From an uncultured Acidobacteriota bacterium (GTDB taxonomy: Bacteria; Acidobacteriota; Terriglobia; Bryobacterales; Bryobacteraceae), in NCBI GenBank assembly GCA_902826685.1, contig CADEFT010000038.1, positions 1 to 64,000 on the forward strand: a stretch of DNA of 64,000 bases, read 5' to 3'. How positions within the stretch are numbered: the stretch's first letter is position 1; each line of letters opens with the position of its first letter. Both the position numbers and the translations under genes were made by a program. The notes below the pieces were generated by a model. It saw only the letters and a program-made list of their open reading frames with translations. It did no database searches and was not told the DNA's origin. Shown here piece by piece: positions 11,740 through 21,590 of the stretch.

Positions 11740-12933
11740 TCAGTTTTCCTTGGCGGTAACTTTTTGACCCTTGGTCATGCGGTCGGTCGCGTCGATGACC
11801 AGGCTCTCGCCGGATCTCAAGCCTTCGGTCACTTCCACCAGATCGTCGCCCAGGCGGCGGCCGGTGCGGATGAGGCGCTCTTCGAGAACTCCCTTGTTGA
11901 CCACGAACATTCGCTCAATGCCGGCGAAACTCAGCAGAGCGCCGCGCGGGGCGGCGATTCCCTGCGCGTTCGGATCGACGGTGATCGAGCCTTCCAGAAA
12001 CGAACCCGGCCGCAGCGCGCCATCCTGATTGGGAATCTCACCTTCAATCAGCAGCGCGCGATTGATCGACTCAAGCGCCGGGCTCATGCGGACCACCCGG
12101 CCCGTGCGCATTCCCGTCTTGCCTTCCATCGCAACGTCGATGCGCTGGCCGATGCGCACGCGGTAAGCCTGGCGTTCCGGCACTTCCAGCCGGATCCGCA
12201 GCGGATGCTGCTTCACGATGGTGGTGACCGGTGCGTTCACCGGCAGATACTCGCCTTGCGAAGCCGTGCGCCGGGTGACGGCGCCGCGAAAGGGCGCCCG
12301 GAGAACGGAATCGGCCAACTGCTGGCGGGCGAGAGAAAGCTGGGCGCGCCGCTCGATCAACTGCGCCTGCAACTGCGACACTTCTTCGAGCGCGCCCTGG
12401 TAGCGCGCCTCGGCGGCCTGGGAAGCGACGCCGGCGCGTTCAAAGTCGACGCGCGAGATCACGCCTTCCTTGAACAGCTTGGTGGCATTGGCGAAGATCA
12501 GCGTACCTTCCTTCAGGCTGGCCGCCGCCTGCCGGACCATGGCCGTCTCCTCGGGCACCACCTTGTCGGTATCCTTGCCCGCGATGCCCAACCGCGCGCG
12601 CGTCTGCTCCACCAGCGCCTCGGCCTGCTTCACACGGAATTCGTAGTCGTCTTTTTCCAGCTCGGCGATGATCTGGCCCGGCTCGACCTGGCTGCCCAAA
12701 TCCACCATCAATTTCGTCACCCGGCCCGGCACCTTGGCGCTGATGGTGGCGACGTCTTCGGCGAACAGTTCGCCGTTGGCGGTGACCACTTCCGGAATCG
12801 TCCGCCGTTCCACCGGACGCACCTGAACCGTTAGCGGAGGCTCCGATTTCGCGGCCACGTTCGGTGTGGAATAGGGGCCGCTGCAGGCACAGAAACACAG
12901 CACGGCGGCAACGGGCAAATACTTCCTGAGCAT
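11740..12933 (-). CDS. RND efflux periplasmic adaptor (HlyD/AcrA-like lipoprotein)
   Basis: The 397-aa membrane-fusion protein begins with a lipoprotein-type signal (hydrophobic 6-16, Cys17 in FCACSG). A lipoyl/barrel-sandwich half follows (AKVPGRVTKLMVDLGSQVEPGQ), then a helical hairpin of about 100 residues (100-205) and the returning half (APFRGAVTRRTASQGEYL). Beta-barrel and membrane-proximal domains come last. It is the first gene of a two-gene operon with the permease (4-bp gap) and should link that pump to an outer-membrane channel. Confidence 0.92.
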   Translation of the reverse strand: MLRKYLPVAAVLCFCACSGPYSTPNVAAKSEPPLTVQVRPVERRTIPEVVTANGELFAEDVATISAKVPGRVTKLMVDLGSQVEPGQIIAELEKDDYEFRVKQAEALVEQTRARLGIAGKDTDKVVPEETAMVRQAAASLKEGTLIFANATKLFKEGVISRVDFERAGVASQAAEARYQGALEEVSQLQAQLIERRAQLSLARQQLADSVLRAPFRGAVTRRTASQGEYLPVNAPVTTIVKQHPLRIRLEVPERQAYRVRIGQRIDVAMEGKTGMRTGRVVRMSPALESINRALLIEGEIPNQDGALRPGSFLEGSITVDPNAQGIAAPRGALLSFAGIERMFVVNKGVLEERLIRTGRRLGDDLVEVTEGLRSGESLVIDATDRMTKGQKVTAKEN

Positions 12934-12982
12934 AGGCTCAGCCGGTATTCTCTCACACTCTAAGCGCTATGAAATCCGCCTG

Positions 12983-15523
12983 TTACCGCACCGGTAAAGC
13001 GACGGGATTGGAGGCGCGTCCATCCTGTGCCACGGTCATGGATTGAATGCCGGCGGGAACGGTGTCGCGCAGCAGAAACACGATCTGGTAAGTGGTGCCG
13101 GTCACCGGCACAACCTGCAGAACCGGATGTTCGACACCGGCGACGGTTACCGTCAGGCGGGAGGCGGCCACCGTGCTCAACGACGGATCGGGCAACAGGC
13201 CGCTGGCGGTCACCGTCACCTGATCGCCCTGGCGCACCGGCCGCGAAGCGTCGACGATGGCTCCATTGGCCGAGGAGGAAAGTATCACCGGCGGCGGCGG
13301 ATCAATGCCAAGCACGATGGGCAGAGCCGATTCCGTCCCGACCCGCAGACGGACCACGGCCGGGCCAACCGGCGTGCCTGCCGGGACGACGAAGGTGACC
13401 TGGTTTCCGGCGATTCCCGACACCGGCACCGGCTGGTCATTGAGCGTCAGGACCACGGTGCCGGGCGTGGCGTTCGGCGGAAGATTGGTGACGGTGAGCA
13501 AAGCCGCGCCGCCCGGCTGCACCAGCGGCTGGGTCCCGACGGAGGCGGTGGCGGAGGCCATCGAAGCCGGCGCCACCGTGATCAGCCGGGGATTGGCGGC
13601 CTGGATGCCGAACCCAAACGGCTGCGACCAGAGTTGGAGGCCGTTGGCGATGGCGACCGAAACCTGGGACGGCTGTGCCGAAGCTCCCACCGACACGTTC
13701 ATCAAGGCGCGATTGAGACCGGTCACCCATGTTCGCTTGATCGTGATATCGGCGGAGCCGAAAGCCGCCTGCAACGCGGATTCGGAAAAGTTTCCACCCG
13801 GTGCCACGATTTCCACCATCGAGTCCACTCCAGCCGGCAGAGAGGACGGCGTGATCTGAATGCCGCCCGTGTCGCCGGCATCGTAGAAAAACTGGGCCGG
13901 TGCGGGCTGCGCGTAAAGCGAGCTCTGGCCATCGGAGTTGAGGGCCACGACGTTGGCGCGATGTCCGGCGGGCGCCGGAGGCGGAACCACCAGCGCGCGG
14001 CCCGCCGATTCATCGAGGGCGCGGATCACGCCCGGCTGTCCGTCGAACAGGAAGCGGGAATCGGCCGTCAGCCCGGTACCGCTGATCAGCAGTTGACGCG
14101 CCGCGCCGACATCGCCGCCGGGCTGCACGGCCGCAATCGCCGGCGGCGCTTTCTGTACCAGCCGGAAGGCGGAAGGCAGAACGTAGATATCGTTGCTCGC
14201 GCTGAAGATCAGATGTTGCGGCCCATCGACGGCGAAGGCATTGAAAGTGACGTCGAACTGCAGATAGGCGGGCGCCAGCGTATAAGTGCGGACCGACCCC
14301 GGTGTAATGCTCACCGCGCCGCTCATGGGCGAAACGGTGAGACCGGCCACCGGGGCGCTACCCGGTCCCTGAAGACCGGGGCCCGAGGCCACCAGCGTCG
14401 CCCGGCCCAGGTTGCGATTGAGGGCGGGTGGCTTGACGGTCACCTGCCCGATGAAGCCGTAAGTCTGGACCGAGTAGATCGCCGGCCGGGTGCGCGGCTG
14501 CACCTGGAAATTGACGTTCTCCACGGTGGTGGCGGCGTTAACCCCCAGCGTGAAGCCAGGCTCTTTCGAACCCGGGAAAAACTGCGTATCGAAGTTGGCT
14601 CCAAAACCGAGCGAGCGGTTGTCGGGTCCCGCCGGCGGCACCAGATTGCCGGGACTGGCCTCACCGTCGAAAGCGGGCGGCAGTGGATGGACGTAAACGA
14701 AATACTGGCCTGGCGGCACGCCTTCGATGCGGTAGGTGCCGTCGGGATTGGTGAGCGTGCCGATGGCATCGGCGCCAGGGCGGATCGCCACCACCGAGGC
14801 CATCGTCACCGCCTGGCCCGACATCGTGACCCGTCCGCTGATGGCGCCGGTAGTAGCCAGGAAATTGCGATCGGGGTAGAGCAGCGAGATGCCGGCGATA
14901 TCGTCGGCGGTCAGCGGCCGCGCTTTGGAAGTGGCGCGCGTCACGTTGGTCGACATCGCCGACGAGGTGAAGCTATGCTGCAGACCCAGGGCGTGCCCGA
15001 TCTCATGTGTCGCCGTCTGGAAGAAATTTTCGCTGTGGCTGGCGTTGCCACAAAGGTTGCGCGGCAGCACCACCACCGAGCGCTGAATGGCCGAGAACGT
15101 CCCGCCGGGACCCGCCGCCGGTTCCGCCGTCTGCACCGGTCCGCCCTGCCCGCACAGTCCCGGAGGCATATCGTCGGAAAAGAGGATATCCACGCTCGGC
15201 CCCGCGACCGGCGTTCCCGGCGCGTGCAGGCCGGCAAACGAGAGCCGCAGTTGCGAGGTTTCGACGTCGCTCCACACACCGGCCGCCAGGCGCAACTGGC
15301 TGATCACGCCCGTCACGCTATCGTTGGCCGCCAGCGGCAATCCGGAAACCTGATCGGAAATAAAGAAGTTCACCGTGCGGCCGGGAACCGCGCCCAGGTC
15401 GAATTTCTGCGGGGCGGAAACCAGCGCTCCCGTCCGGTTCAGAAAGCGCGTGAAGAAGTAGTAGCCCGAAGCCGTGGGCGCCAGCAGCAGGACGGCGGCG
15501 GCGATGGAAACAATCGCCCTCAT
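12983..15523 (-). CDS. Secreted matrixin-like zinc metalloprotease with CarboxypepD_reg and Solibacter-type C-terminal modules
   Basis: The 846-aa exported protein has a signal peptide at 1-20. The catalytic zinc site is complete: HEIGHALGLQH at 173-183, followed by a Met-containing turn (SSAMST), as in metzincins. A carboxypeptidase-regulatory-like beta domain follows (about 235-290; GRVTMSGQAV, NPDGTYRIEGVPPGQY). The remaining 500 residues are Ig/IPT-like repeats, ending in a region typical of the Solibacter C-terminal family (TIGR03437 by recollection). Likely function is extracellular protein degradation or surface remodelling. Its start overlaps the upstream gene's stop by 4 bp (ATGA), so the two are co-translated. 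Confidence 0.85.
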   Translation of the reverse strand: MRAIVSIAAAVLLLAPTASGYYFFTRFLNRTGALVSAPQKFDLGAVPGRTVNFFISDQVSGLPLAANDSVTGVISQLRLAAGVWSDVETSQLRLSFAGLHAPGTPVAGPSVDILFSDDMPPGLCGQGGPVQTAEPAAGPGGTFSAIQRSVVVLPRNLCGNASHSENFFQTATHEIGHALGLQHSFTSSAMSTNVTRATSKARPLTADDIAGISLLYPDRNFLATTGAISGRVTMSGQAVTMASVVAIRPGADAIGTLTNPDGTYRIEGVPPGQYFVYVHPLPPAFDGEASPGNLVPPAGPDNRSLGFGANFDTQFFPGSKEPGFTLGVNAATTVENVNFQVQPRTRPAIYSVQTYGFIGQVTVKPPALNRNLGRATLVASGPGLQGPGSAPVAGLTVSPMSGAVSITPGSVRTYTLAPAYLQFDVTFNAFAVDGPQHLIFSASNDIYVLPSAFRLVQKAPPAIAAVQPGGDVGAARQLLISGTGLTADSRFLFDGQPGVIRALDESAGRALVVPPPAPAGHRANVVALNSDGQSSLYAQPAPAQFFYDAGDTGGIQITPSSLPAGVDSMVEIVAPGGNFSESALQAAFGSADITIKRTWVTGLNRALMNVSVGASAQPSQVSVAIANGLQLWSQPFGFGIQAANPRLITVAPASMASATASVGTQPLVQPGGAALLTVTNLPPNATPGTVVLTLNDQPVPVSGIAGNQVTFVVPAGTPVGPAVVRLRVGTESALPIVLGIDPPPPVILSSSANGAIVDASRPVRQGDQVTVTASGLLPDPSLSTVAASRLTVTVAGVEHPVLQVVPVTGTTYQIVFLLRDTVPAGIQSMTVAQDGRASNPVALPVR

Positions 15524-16050
15524 TTGGCGCCTTCCTCCAGCACCTGGCGGATGCGCGACACCATGTCCCGGTAACGCATCGTCACCGGTGTATCCTCGAC
15601 CGGATTACCGGCCGAATCGTACATCGCTTCGGTGGTGGCGGCCCGGTACAGATACGGATCGCCGTTTGGGGATTGCTTAATGCGAAACAGACCCTGACTC
15701 AGGCCGATCACCTGCGTCAGGCCGCCGCGGCTGGTCCACAGGAACAGCAGGTAGTTCTGCCCCTCGGCAAGTGTAGGGGACCCGGCGAAAGTCTGGATCG
15801 TCGCGCCGTGGCGCCCGCCTGGAACGGCGACTTCGATCTGCCCGGCCACGCCGCCCTTCATCGTTTCCTTGATCTGGATGCGATAGGTGGTGTAAACCAG
15901 CATCCCGCGCATCGTCGAGCCGGAAGCAACTACCTTCCCTTCAACGATTTCCGTGGATTTCCGGATGAGATCTTCTTCACTCAGGCGCTCGAGCGTCGCC
16001 GCGGTCAGGCCAATGGCCGCCGCCAGGACGAGGATCGGAACGCACCTCAT
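15520..16050 (-). CDS. Hypothetical secreted protein, coupled to the metalloprotease
   Basis: Start set at ATG 16050 (MRCVPILVLAAAIGLTAAT), which gives a clean signal peptide; a further ATG 13 codons upstream would bury it. The mature part (about 155 aa) is rich in beta-strands: VEGKVVASGS, YTTYRIQIKETMKG and QIEVAVPGG resemble small secreted acidobacterial proteins of unknown role. The ATGA overlap with the metalloprotease downstream suggests a shared function, perhaps an inhibitor, chaperone or substrate-binding partner, but nothing in the sequence proves this. Confidence 0.7.
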   Translation of the reverse strand: MRCVPILVLAAAIGLTAATLERLSEEDLIRKSTEIVEGKVVASGSTMRGMLVYTTYRIQIKETMKGGVAGQIEVAVPGGRHGATIQTFAGSPTLAEGQNYLLFLWTSRGGLTQVIGLSQGLFRIKQSPNGDPYLYRAATTEAMYDSAGNPVEDTPVTMRYRDMVSRIRQVLEEGAK

Positions 16051-16181
16051 GCGCTTATATCGGATGCAAACCCGGTTCCAGAGATGCAAAGACGCCTTTT
16101 CAGCGGCTTGCGCACCCAGAGGCCGGGCGCGCCTGGGTCATTCTGGGACATCGGCGACACAACCTGTCCGCGCGGGTAGGT

Positions 16182-16187
16182 TAGAAT
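16182..16187 (+). promoter_or_regulatory. Candidate -10 box before the queuosine-precursor transporter
   Basis: TAGAAT, with no clear -35. It lies 7 bases before the ATT codon at 16195 and 83 bases before the first conventional start. Compare similar short-spaced boxes at 20049, 36538 and 55790. Confidence 0.3.
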
Positions 16188-16194
16188 AACCCTT

Positions 16195-16911
16195 ATTCCG
16201 GAACCAGCCAAAGTTGCCCTAAACGCCGCCGACCGCCGGGCCTATTTTGCCCGTTTCCTGTACTTTGAAGTGCTGCTGTCGGTCTTTACCTCCGTGCTGC
16301 TGATCTCCAACATCGTCGCCCCGAAGATGATCGAGGTGTTCGGCTTCAAGATCAGCGGGGCGCTGCTGCTGTTTCCGGTCACATACATCTTTGGCGATAT
16401 CTTCACCGAGGTGTACGGCTACGCCGGGTCGCGCCGCGCCATCTGGAGCGGATTCCTCGGTCTCGGCCTGTATGCCGTGGTGACCGCCACCGTCGTGGCC
16501 TTGCCGCCCGCCACCGGCTGGCCGAATCAGGCCGCTTATGAAACGGTGCTGGGGTCGGCGCCGCGCATCGCCATCGGCAGCCTGATCGCCTATTGGGCGG
16601 GCGAATTCGCCAATTCCTTCGTGATGTCGCGGATGAAGGTGAGCTCCGACGGCAGGAACCTGTGGCAGCGCACCATCGGGTCGACGGTGGTCGGTCAACT
16701 GGTGGATACAGTGATCGTAGTATTCGCGGTCTTCGGCACCAGCCTCGATTTCGCGGGCATCGCCGAGATCGTTCGCAACCAGTACATCTTCAAGGTGCTG
16801 TATGAGGCGGCGGCCACGCCGGTTACCTATTGGGCGGTGAATACGCTCAAGCGGGCCGAGGGGCTCGACATCATCGACAAGGGCGTGGATTACACGCCAT
16901 TCAAGGTGTAG
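16195..16911 (+). CDS. yhhQ: Queuosine precursor transporter, YhhQ/VUT family
   Basis: An integral membrane protein with about six hydrophobic helices and family signatures: SVLLISNIVAPK in helix 1, YIFGDIFTEVYGYAGSR, and NSFVMSRMK with the C-terminal QLVDTVIVVFAVFG helix. Members import preQ0/preQ1 or queuine for tRNA modification. The start is uncertain. The first GTG (16270) cuts into the first helix, whereas the open frame runs back to a stop at 16177 and encodes a plausible N-terminus (NAADRRAYFARFLYFE) without any ATG, GTG or TTG. I extended to ATT 16195 for this reason. The gene ends one base before thrC. Confidence 0.82.
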   Translation: MPEPAKVALNAADRRAYFARFLYFEVLLSVFTSVLLISNIVAPKMIEVFGFKISGALLLFPVTYIFGDIFTEVYGYAGSRRAIWSGFLGLGLYAVVTATVVALPPATGWPNQAAYETVLGSAPRIAIGSLIAYWAGEFANSFVMSRMKVSSDGRNLWQRTIGSTVVGQLVDTVIVVFAVFGTSLDFAGIAEIVRNQYIFKVLYEAAATPVTYWAVNTLKRAEGLDIIDKGVDYTPFKV

Positions 16912-16912
16912 C

Positions 16913-18217
16913 ATGCACGCTGAACTCATCTGTTTCGAACGCTCCTGCCGCGCGCGGTATGCGATCACCGCGGTTCTCTACAACTGCCCCCAATGCGGCG
17001 GGCTGCTGGAGGCCACCTATACCGGCACGATGCCGGCCGCCGAGGATTTGAAGCGGACCTGGCGCGCGCGCCGCCTGGACAATTCGCCGCTCGAACAAAG
17101 CGGCGTCTGGCGCTACCGCGAGCTGTTTCCGTTCCTTGACGATTACCGCCACGTCGTCACGCTGCGCGAAGGCAACACGCCGCTGCTCGACGCGCCCATC
17201 GCGGCGCGATACGGTGGCCTCGGGCGGTTGACGTTCAAGCACCAGGGTTTCAATCCCACCGGCTCTTTCAAAGACAACGGCATGACGTGCGGGGCGGCGC
17301 AGGCGGTGCGGCTGAAGATGCAGCGGGTGGCCTGCGTCTCGACTGGCAATACCTCCGCTTCGATGGCCGCGTATGCCGCGGCGGCGGGGCTGCAGCCGGT
17401 CATCTTCATCCCGCATGGCAACATTTCCTATGGCAAGCTGGCGCAGGCGCTCGAGTACGGGGCGCGGACGCTGCAGGTGGAAGCGAACTTCGACCAGATT
17501 CTCGCCCTGGTGCGGGTGCTGGCCGAACGGCTGGGCATCTATCTACTGAACTCCATCAATCCGTTCCGCATCGAGGGACAGAAGAGCATCATGGTGGAAT
17601 TGATGGACCAGCGCGACTGGCGCGTGCCCGATTGGGTGGTGCTGCCGGGCGGCAACCTGGGTAATACCTCGGCCTTCGGCAAAGCGCTGCGCGAGATGAA
17701 GGCTTTGGGATTGATCGACAGGCTGCCCCGGCTGGCGGTGGTGCAGGCCGAAGGATCGGCTCCTTTCTATGATCTGATGCGGCAGCCCGGGGGCGCCAGG
17801 CTGCGCGCGGTCGGGCATCCGGAAACGCTGGCGACGGCTATCAAAATCGGCGATCCGGTTTCGTGGCCCAAAGCGATCGAGGAAGTCACCGCTTCGGGCG
17901 GCGTGGTGGAAAAAGCCACCGAACAGGAGATCGCCGATGCCAAGGCGCAGATCGGGCTGTGCGGCATCGGCTGTGAGCCGGCTTCGGCGGCCACGCTGGC
18001 CGGGATTCGTAAGCTGGTGGCGGCGGGCACCATCGATCGCGACGCCGACGTGGTCGCCGTGTTGACCGGGAACGTTCTGAAGGACCCGGACTACATTTAC
18101 CGCTATCACACCGGCCAGTTGAAGGACCCGCACGGGGAGACGCTCGCCTCCACCTACGGCAATCAGCCAATCGTGGTGCCCAACGATCCGGACCGCATCG
18201 CCGCCCTGCTCGGCTGA
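16913..18217 (+). CDS. thrC: Threonine synthase
   Basis: Catalyses O-phospho-L-homoserine to L-threonine plus phosphate with pyridoxal phosphate. The 434-aa chain has an N-terminal zinc-ribbon-like segment (Cys7, Cys12, Cys25, Cys28 in NCPQCGG). The PLP lysine is Lys120 in GSFKDNGM, followed by the phosphate/substrate loop CVSTGNTSASMAAYAA, the Gly-rich PLP phosphate site PGGNLGNTSAFGK and the C-terminal EPASAATLAGIRKL. Length fits the short (class II-like bacterial/archaeal) threonine synthases. It starts one base after the transporter gene and may be transcribed with it; no other threonine-pathway gene is nearby. Confidence 0.95.
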   Translation: MHAELICFERSCRARYAITAVLYNCPQCGGLLEATYTGTMPAAEDLKRTWRARRLDNSPLEQSGVWRYRELFPFLDDYRHVVTLREGNTPLLDAPIAARYGGLGRLTFKHQGFNPTGSFKDNGMTCGAAQAVRLKMQRVACVSTGNTSASMAAYAAAAGLQPVIFIPHGNISYGKLAQALEYGARTLQVEANFDQILALVRVLAERLGIYLLNSINPFRIEGQKSIMVELMDQRDWRVPDWVVLPGGNLGNTSAFGKALREMKALGLIDRLPRLAVVQAEGSAPFYDLMRQPGGARLRAVGHPETLATAIKIGDPVSWPKAIEEVTASGGVVEKATEQEIADAKAQIGLCGIGCEPASAATLAGIRKLVAAGTIDRDADVVAVLTGNVLKDPDYIYRYHTGQLKDPHGETLASTYGNQPIVVPNDPDRIAALLG

Positions 18218-18259
18218 CGCCGGCTAAGGTTTTTGGCCCCTTCCGCCGATCTGGACGCT

Positions 18260-19312
18260 ATGAGAGGTTTGGGCCTCGCGCTCATGGCCGCCATGATTCC
18301 AGTTGCCGTACTCGCTGAAATCCCACGTGACAAAAAATGGAGCGTGATGGTTCTCGCCCATCCCAACGCCAAAATGCTGGCGGGGATGGATTGGAAGAAG
18401 ATGATCGCCTCCCCGCTCGGCCCGGTGCTGATGCGGCAGGTGCGGTTGGGCGGTCATCCGCTGTTCAGTTTCCTTGAATCGATCGAGGGGATCGACCGGC
18501 TGCTGATCTCAACGCCAGGGGAGCATTCTTCCGGCCGCAAGCCGCTGCTGGTGGTTGCCGATGGCGGCTTCGGATTGGCGAAGATTCGCAAGATGGCGCT
18601 GGCCGATGGGGCGATCGTACGCCGCTTCAACGGGGTGGAAATGCTGGTGCCGCCCGGCGCGTCGAACGATGATCTGCACTTTGCGCTGCTTAATGGAAAT
18701 ACGATCCTGTTCGGCGACGGTTCCTCGGTCAAGGGCGCCATTGAACGCTGGCAGAGGCCGGGCAATTGGGCCGGGCGCAACCCCGTATACGGACGCGCCG
18801 AGACGCTGGGACTGACCGAAGACCTTTGGGCCATCATCGAGGCGCCTGCCAGTTCCCTGCGCAGCCTGGGCCTTGAGGGCACGCCGCTCGCCGAAGAGGT
18901 GGAGCGCATCGAAGCCGCGTTTCAATCGGGCGATACTTTGGGGGCGCGGATCGAGATTCGCGCGGCCAGCGAGGAATCGGCGCAAACGCTCGCCACCGGG
19001 GTTCCCGCGCTGCTGCAATTGGCGGCCCTCGAATTTACTCACCAGCCCTACCTGTCGCAGATCTCGCGTCAATTGAAAGTGACGCGCGACAAGAAATCGT
19101 TGACCATGACCGCCAGCCTGGAAGCGCGGCTGCTCGACCGCGGCTTCGCCGAATTGCGCGCCGGTCCGGCTGCCGGCCAGGCCATGGTGGCGAGACCTGC
19201 CGCCGAAACGAAGCCCGCTCCACCGCCACCATTCCAAGTAGTGACCTCCAGCAGGCGCGTGATTCGAATCATCGGCGCGGAGGGGGGAGACCGCGAGATC
19301 CCGGTTCCGTAG
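18260..19312 (+). CDS. Hypothetical secreted protein, 350 aa
   Basis: Start chosen at ATG 18260, which gives a signal peptide (MRGLGLALMAAMIPVAVLAE); an in-frame TTG lies nine codons upstream. The mature protein has alternating helices and strands reminiscent of DUF3352-like secreted proteins (segments IDRLLISTPGEH, PLLVVADGGF, LFGDGSSVKGAIERW), and a low-complexity Pro/Ala stretch near residue 310. No catalytic motif is recognised. It follows thrC by 42 bases with no clear Shine-Dalgarno. Function unknown. Confidence 0.65.
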   Translation: MRGLGLALMAAMIPVAVLAEIPRDKKWSVMVLAHPNAKMLAGMDWKKMIASPLGPVLMRQVRLGGHPLFSFLESIEGIDRLLISTPGEHSSGRKPLLVVADGGFGLAKIRKMALADGAIVRRFNGVEMLVPPGASNDDLHFALLNGNTILFGDGSSVKGAIERWQRPGNWAGRNPVYGRAETLGLTEDLWAIIEAPASSLRSLGLEGTPLAEEVERIEAAFQSGDTLGARIEIRAASEESAQTLATGVPALLQLAALEFTHQPYLSQISRQLKVTRDKKSLTMTASLEARLLDRGFAELRAGPAAGQAMVARPAAETKPAPPPPFQVVTSSRRVIRIIGAEGGDREIPVP

Positions 19313-19339
19313 TACTGGCCCGGTCTTCTCACGGGAAAC

Positions 19340-19368
19340 TTGATTGCGATCGTTGGCGTCCGTATAAT
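19340..19368 (+). promoter_or_regulatory. Near-consensus sigma-70 promoter upstream of 19431
   Basis: TTGATT, 17-base spacer, perfect TATAAT. Predicted transcription start is near 19375, giving a leader of about 56 bases before ATG 19431. This is the best promoter match in the window. Confidence 0.7.
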
Positions 19369-19430
19369 CGAACCTCATACGAATCGTCCCTGCAGCCGAT
19401 TTGAACAGTAGAGGACAGGCAGGTGGTTCC

Positions 19431-20045
19431 ATGGAAATCATCGGAGACCGCAAATTCGTAGAAATACCAGGCGATAAGCTTCACGAGCTCCCACCGCTGC
19501 TGGTTCACAGCTCCCCCCATTTCAGACGCCTCGACAAGATGGTGGATATGGCGGCAAGCATTGTCGAGACCGAAGACATGCTGGCCGGCATGCCGCTTCC
19601 CAACGACCTCGCCGAGCAACAGCGCAAGATGGACCTGGCGCTGAATCTGGTGGAGCAGTACAAGCGCATGGTCTGGCATTGGCGTTGGGGCGACGACGTG
19701 CTCGAATGGATCCGGCAGTGCGAGATCACCTTCGAGAACCGGCTGGAATTGCGCAATCTGCTGCATGCCGAGGTGTGGCCGCACGCCGGCCGCGCGAGCT
19801 TCGTGCAGTTGCTCGAAGACAAATCCGTGCCGATGGACGGGATTCAACTCGAAAAAGCGGTGGGGTTACGGTTGACGTTCCGCCAGCCGCCGCCCATCTC
19901 CTGTTTCTCGAATCAGTTCCTGTTCTATCTCAACGATTCGGTGGGGCAATCGGCGTTTCAGGCATGGGCCAGCAAGAACCCTACGCCGGTGAGCGCGCTG
20001 CCGCCGGAACGGTTCACGCTACAGGTCGTCGACGTCACGATGTGA
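19431..20045 (+). CDS. Hypothetical cytoplasmic protein, 204 aa
   Basis: ATG 19431 is preferred to an upstream TTG (19401) because a purine-rich site (AGGCAGGTGG) precedes it. There is no signal peptide or membrane helix. It is rich in helices with Trp (MVWHWRWGDDVLEWIRQ) and ends in a beta-rich part (PPISCFSNQFLFYLNDS). I recognise no family. It is driven by the strongest promoter in the window and lies 18 bp upstream of the amidohydrolase, so both may belong to one transcript. Confidence 0.6.
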   Translation: MEIIGDRKFVEIPGDKLHELPPLLVHSSPHFRRLDKMVDMAASIVETEDMLAGMPLPNDLAEQQRKMDLALNLVEQYKRMVWHWRWGDDVLEWIRQCEITFENRLELRNLLHAEVWPHAGRASFVQLLEDKSVPMDGIQLEKAVGLRLTFRQPPPISCFSNQFLFYLNDSVGQSAFQAWASKNPTPVSALPPERFTLQVVDVTM

Positions 20046-20063
20046 TGCTACGATGTCCACACC

Positions 20064-21569
<1,506 letters not shown>

Positions 21570-21590
21570 GCTTTTGCGAATATTGAAGAG

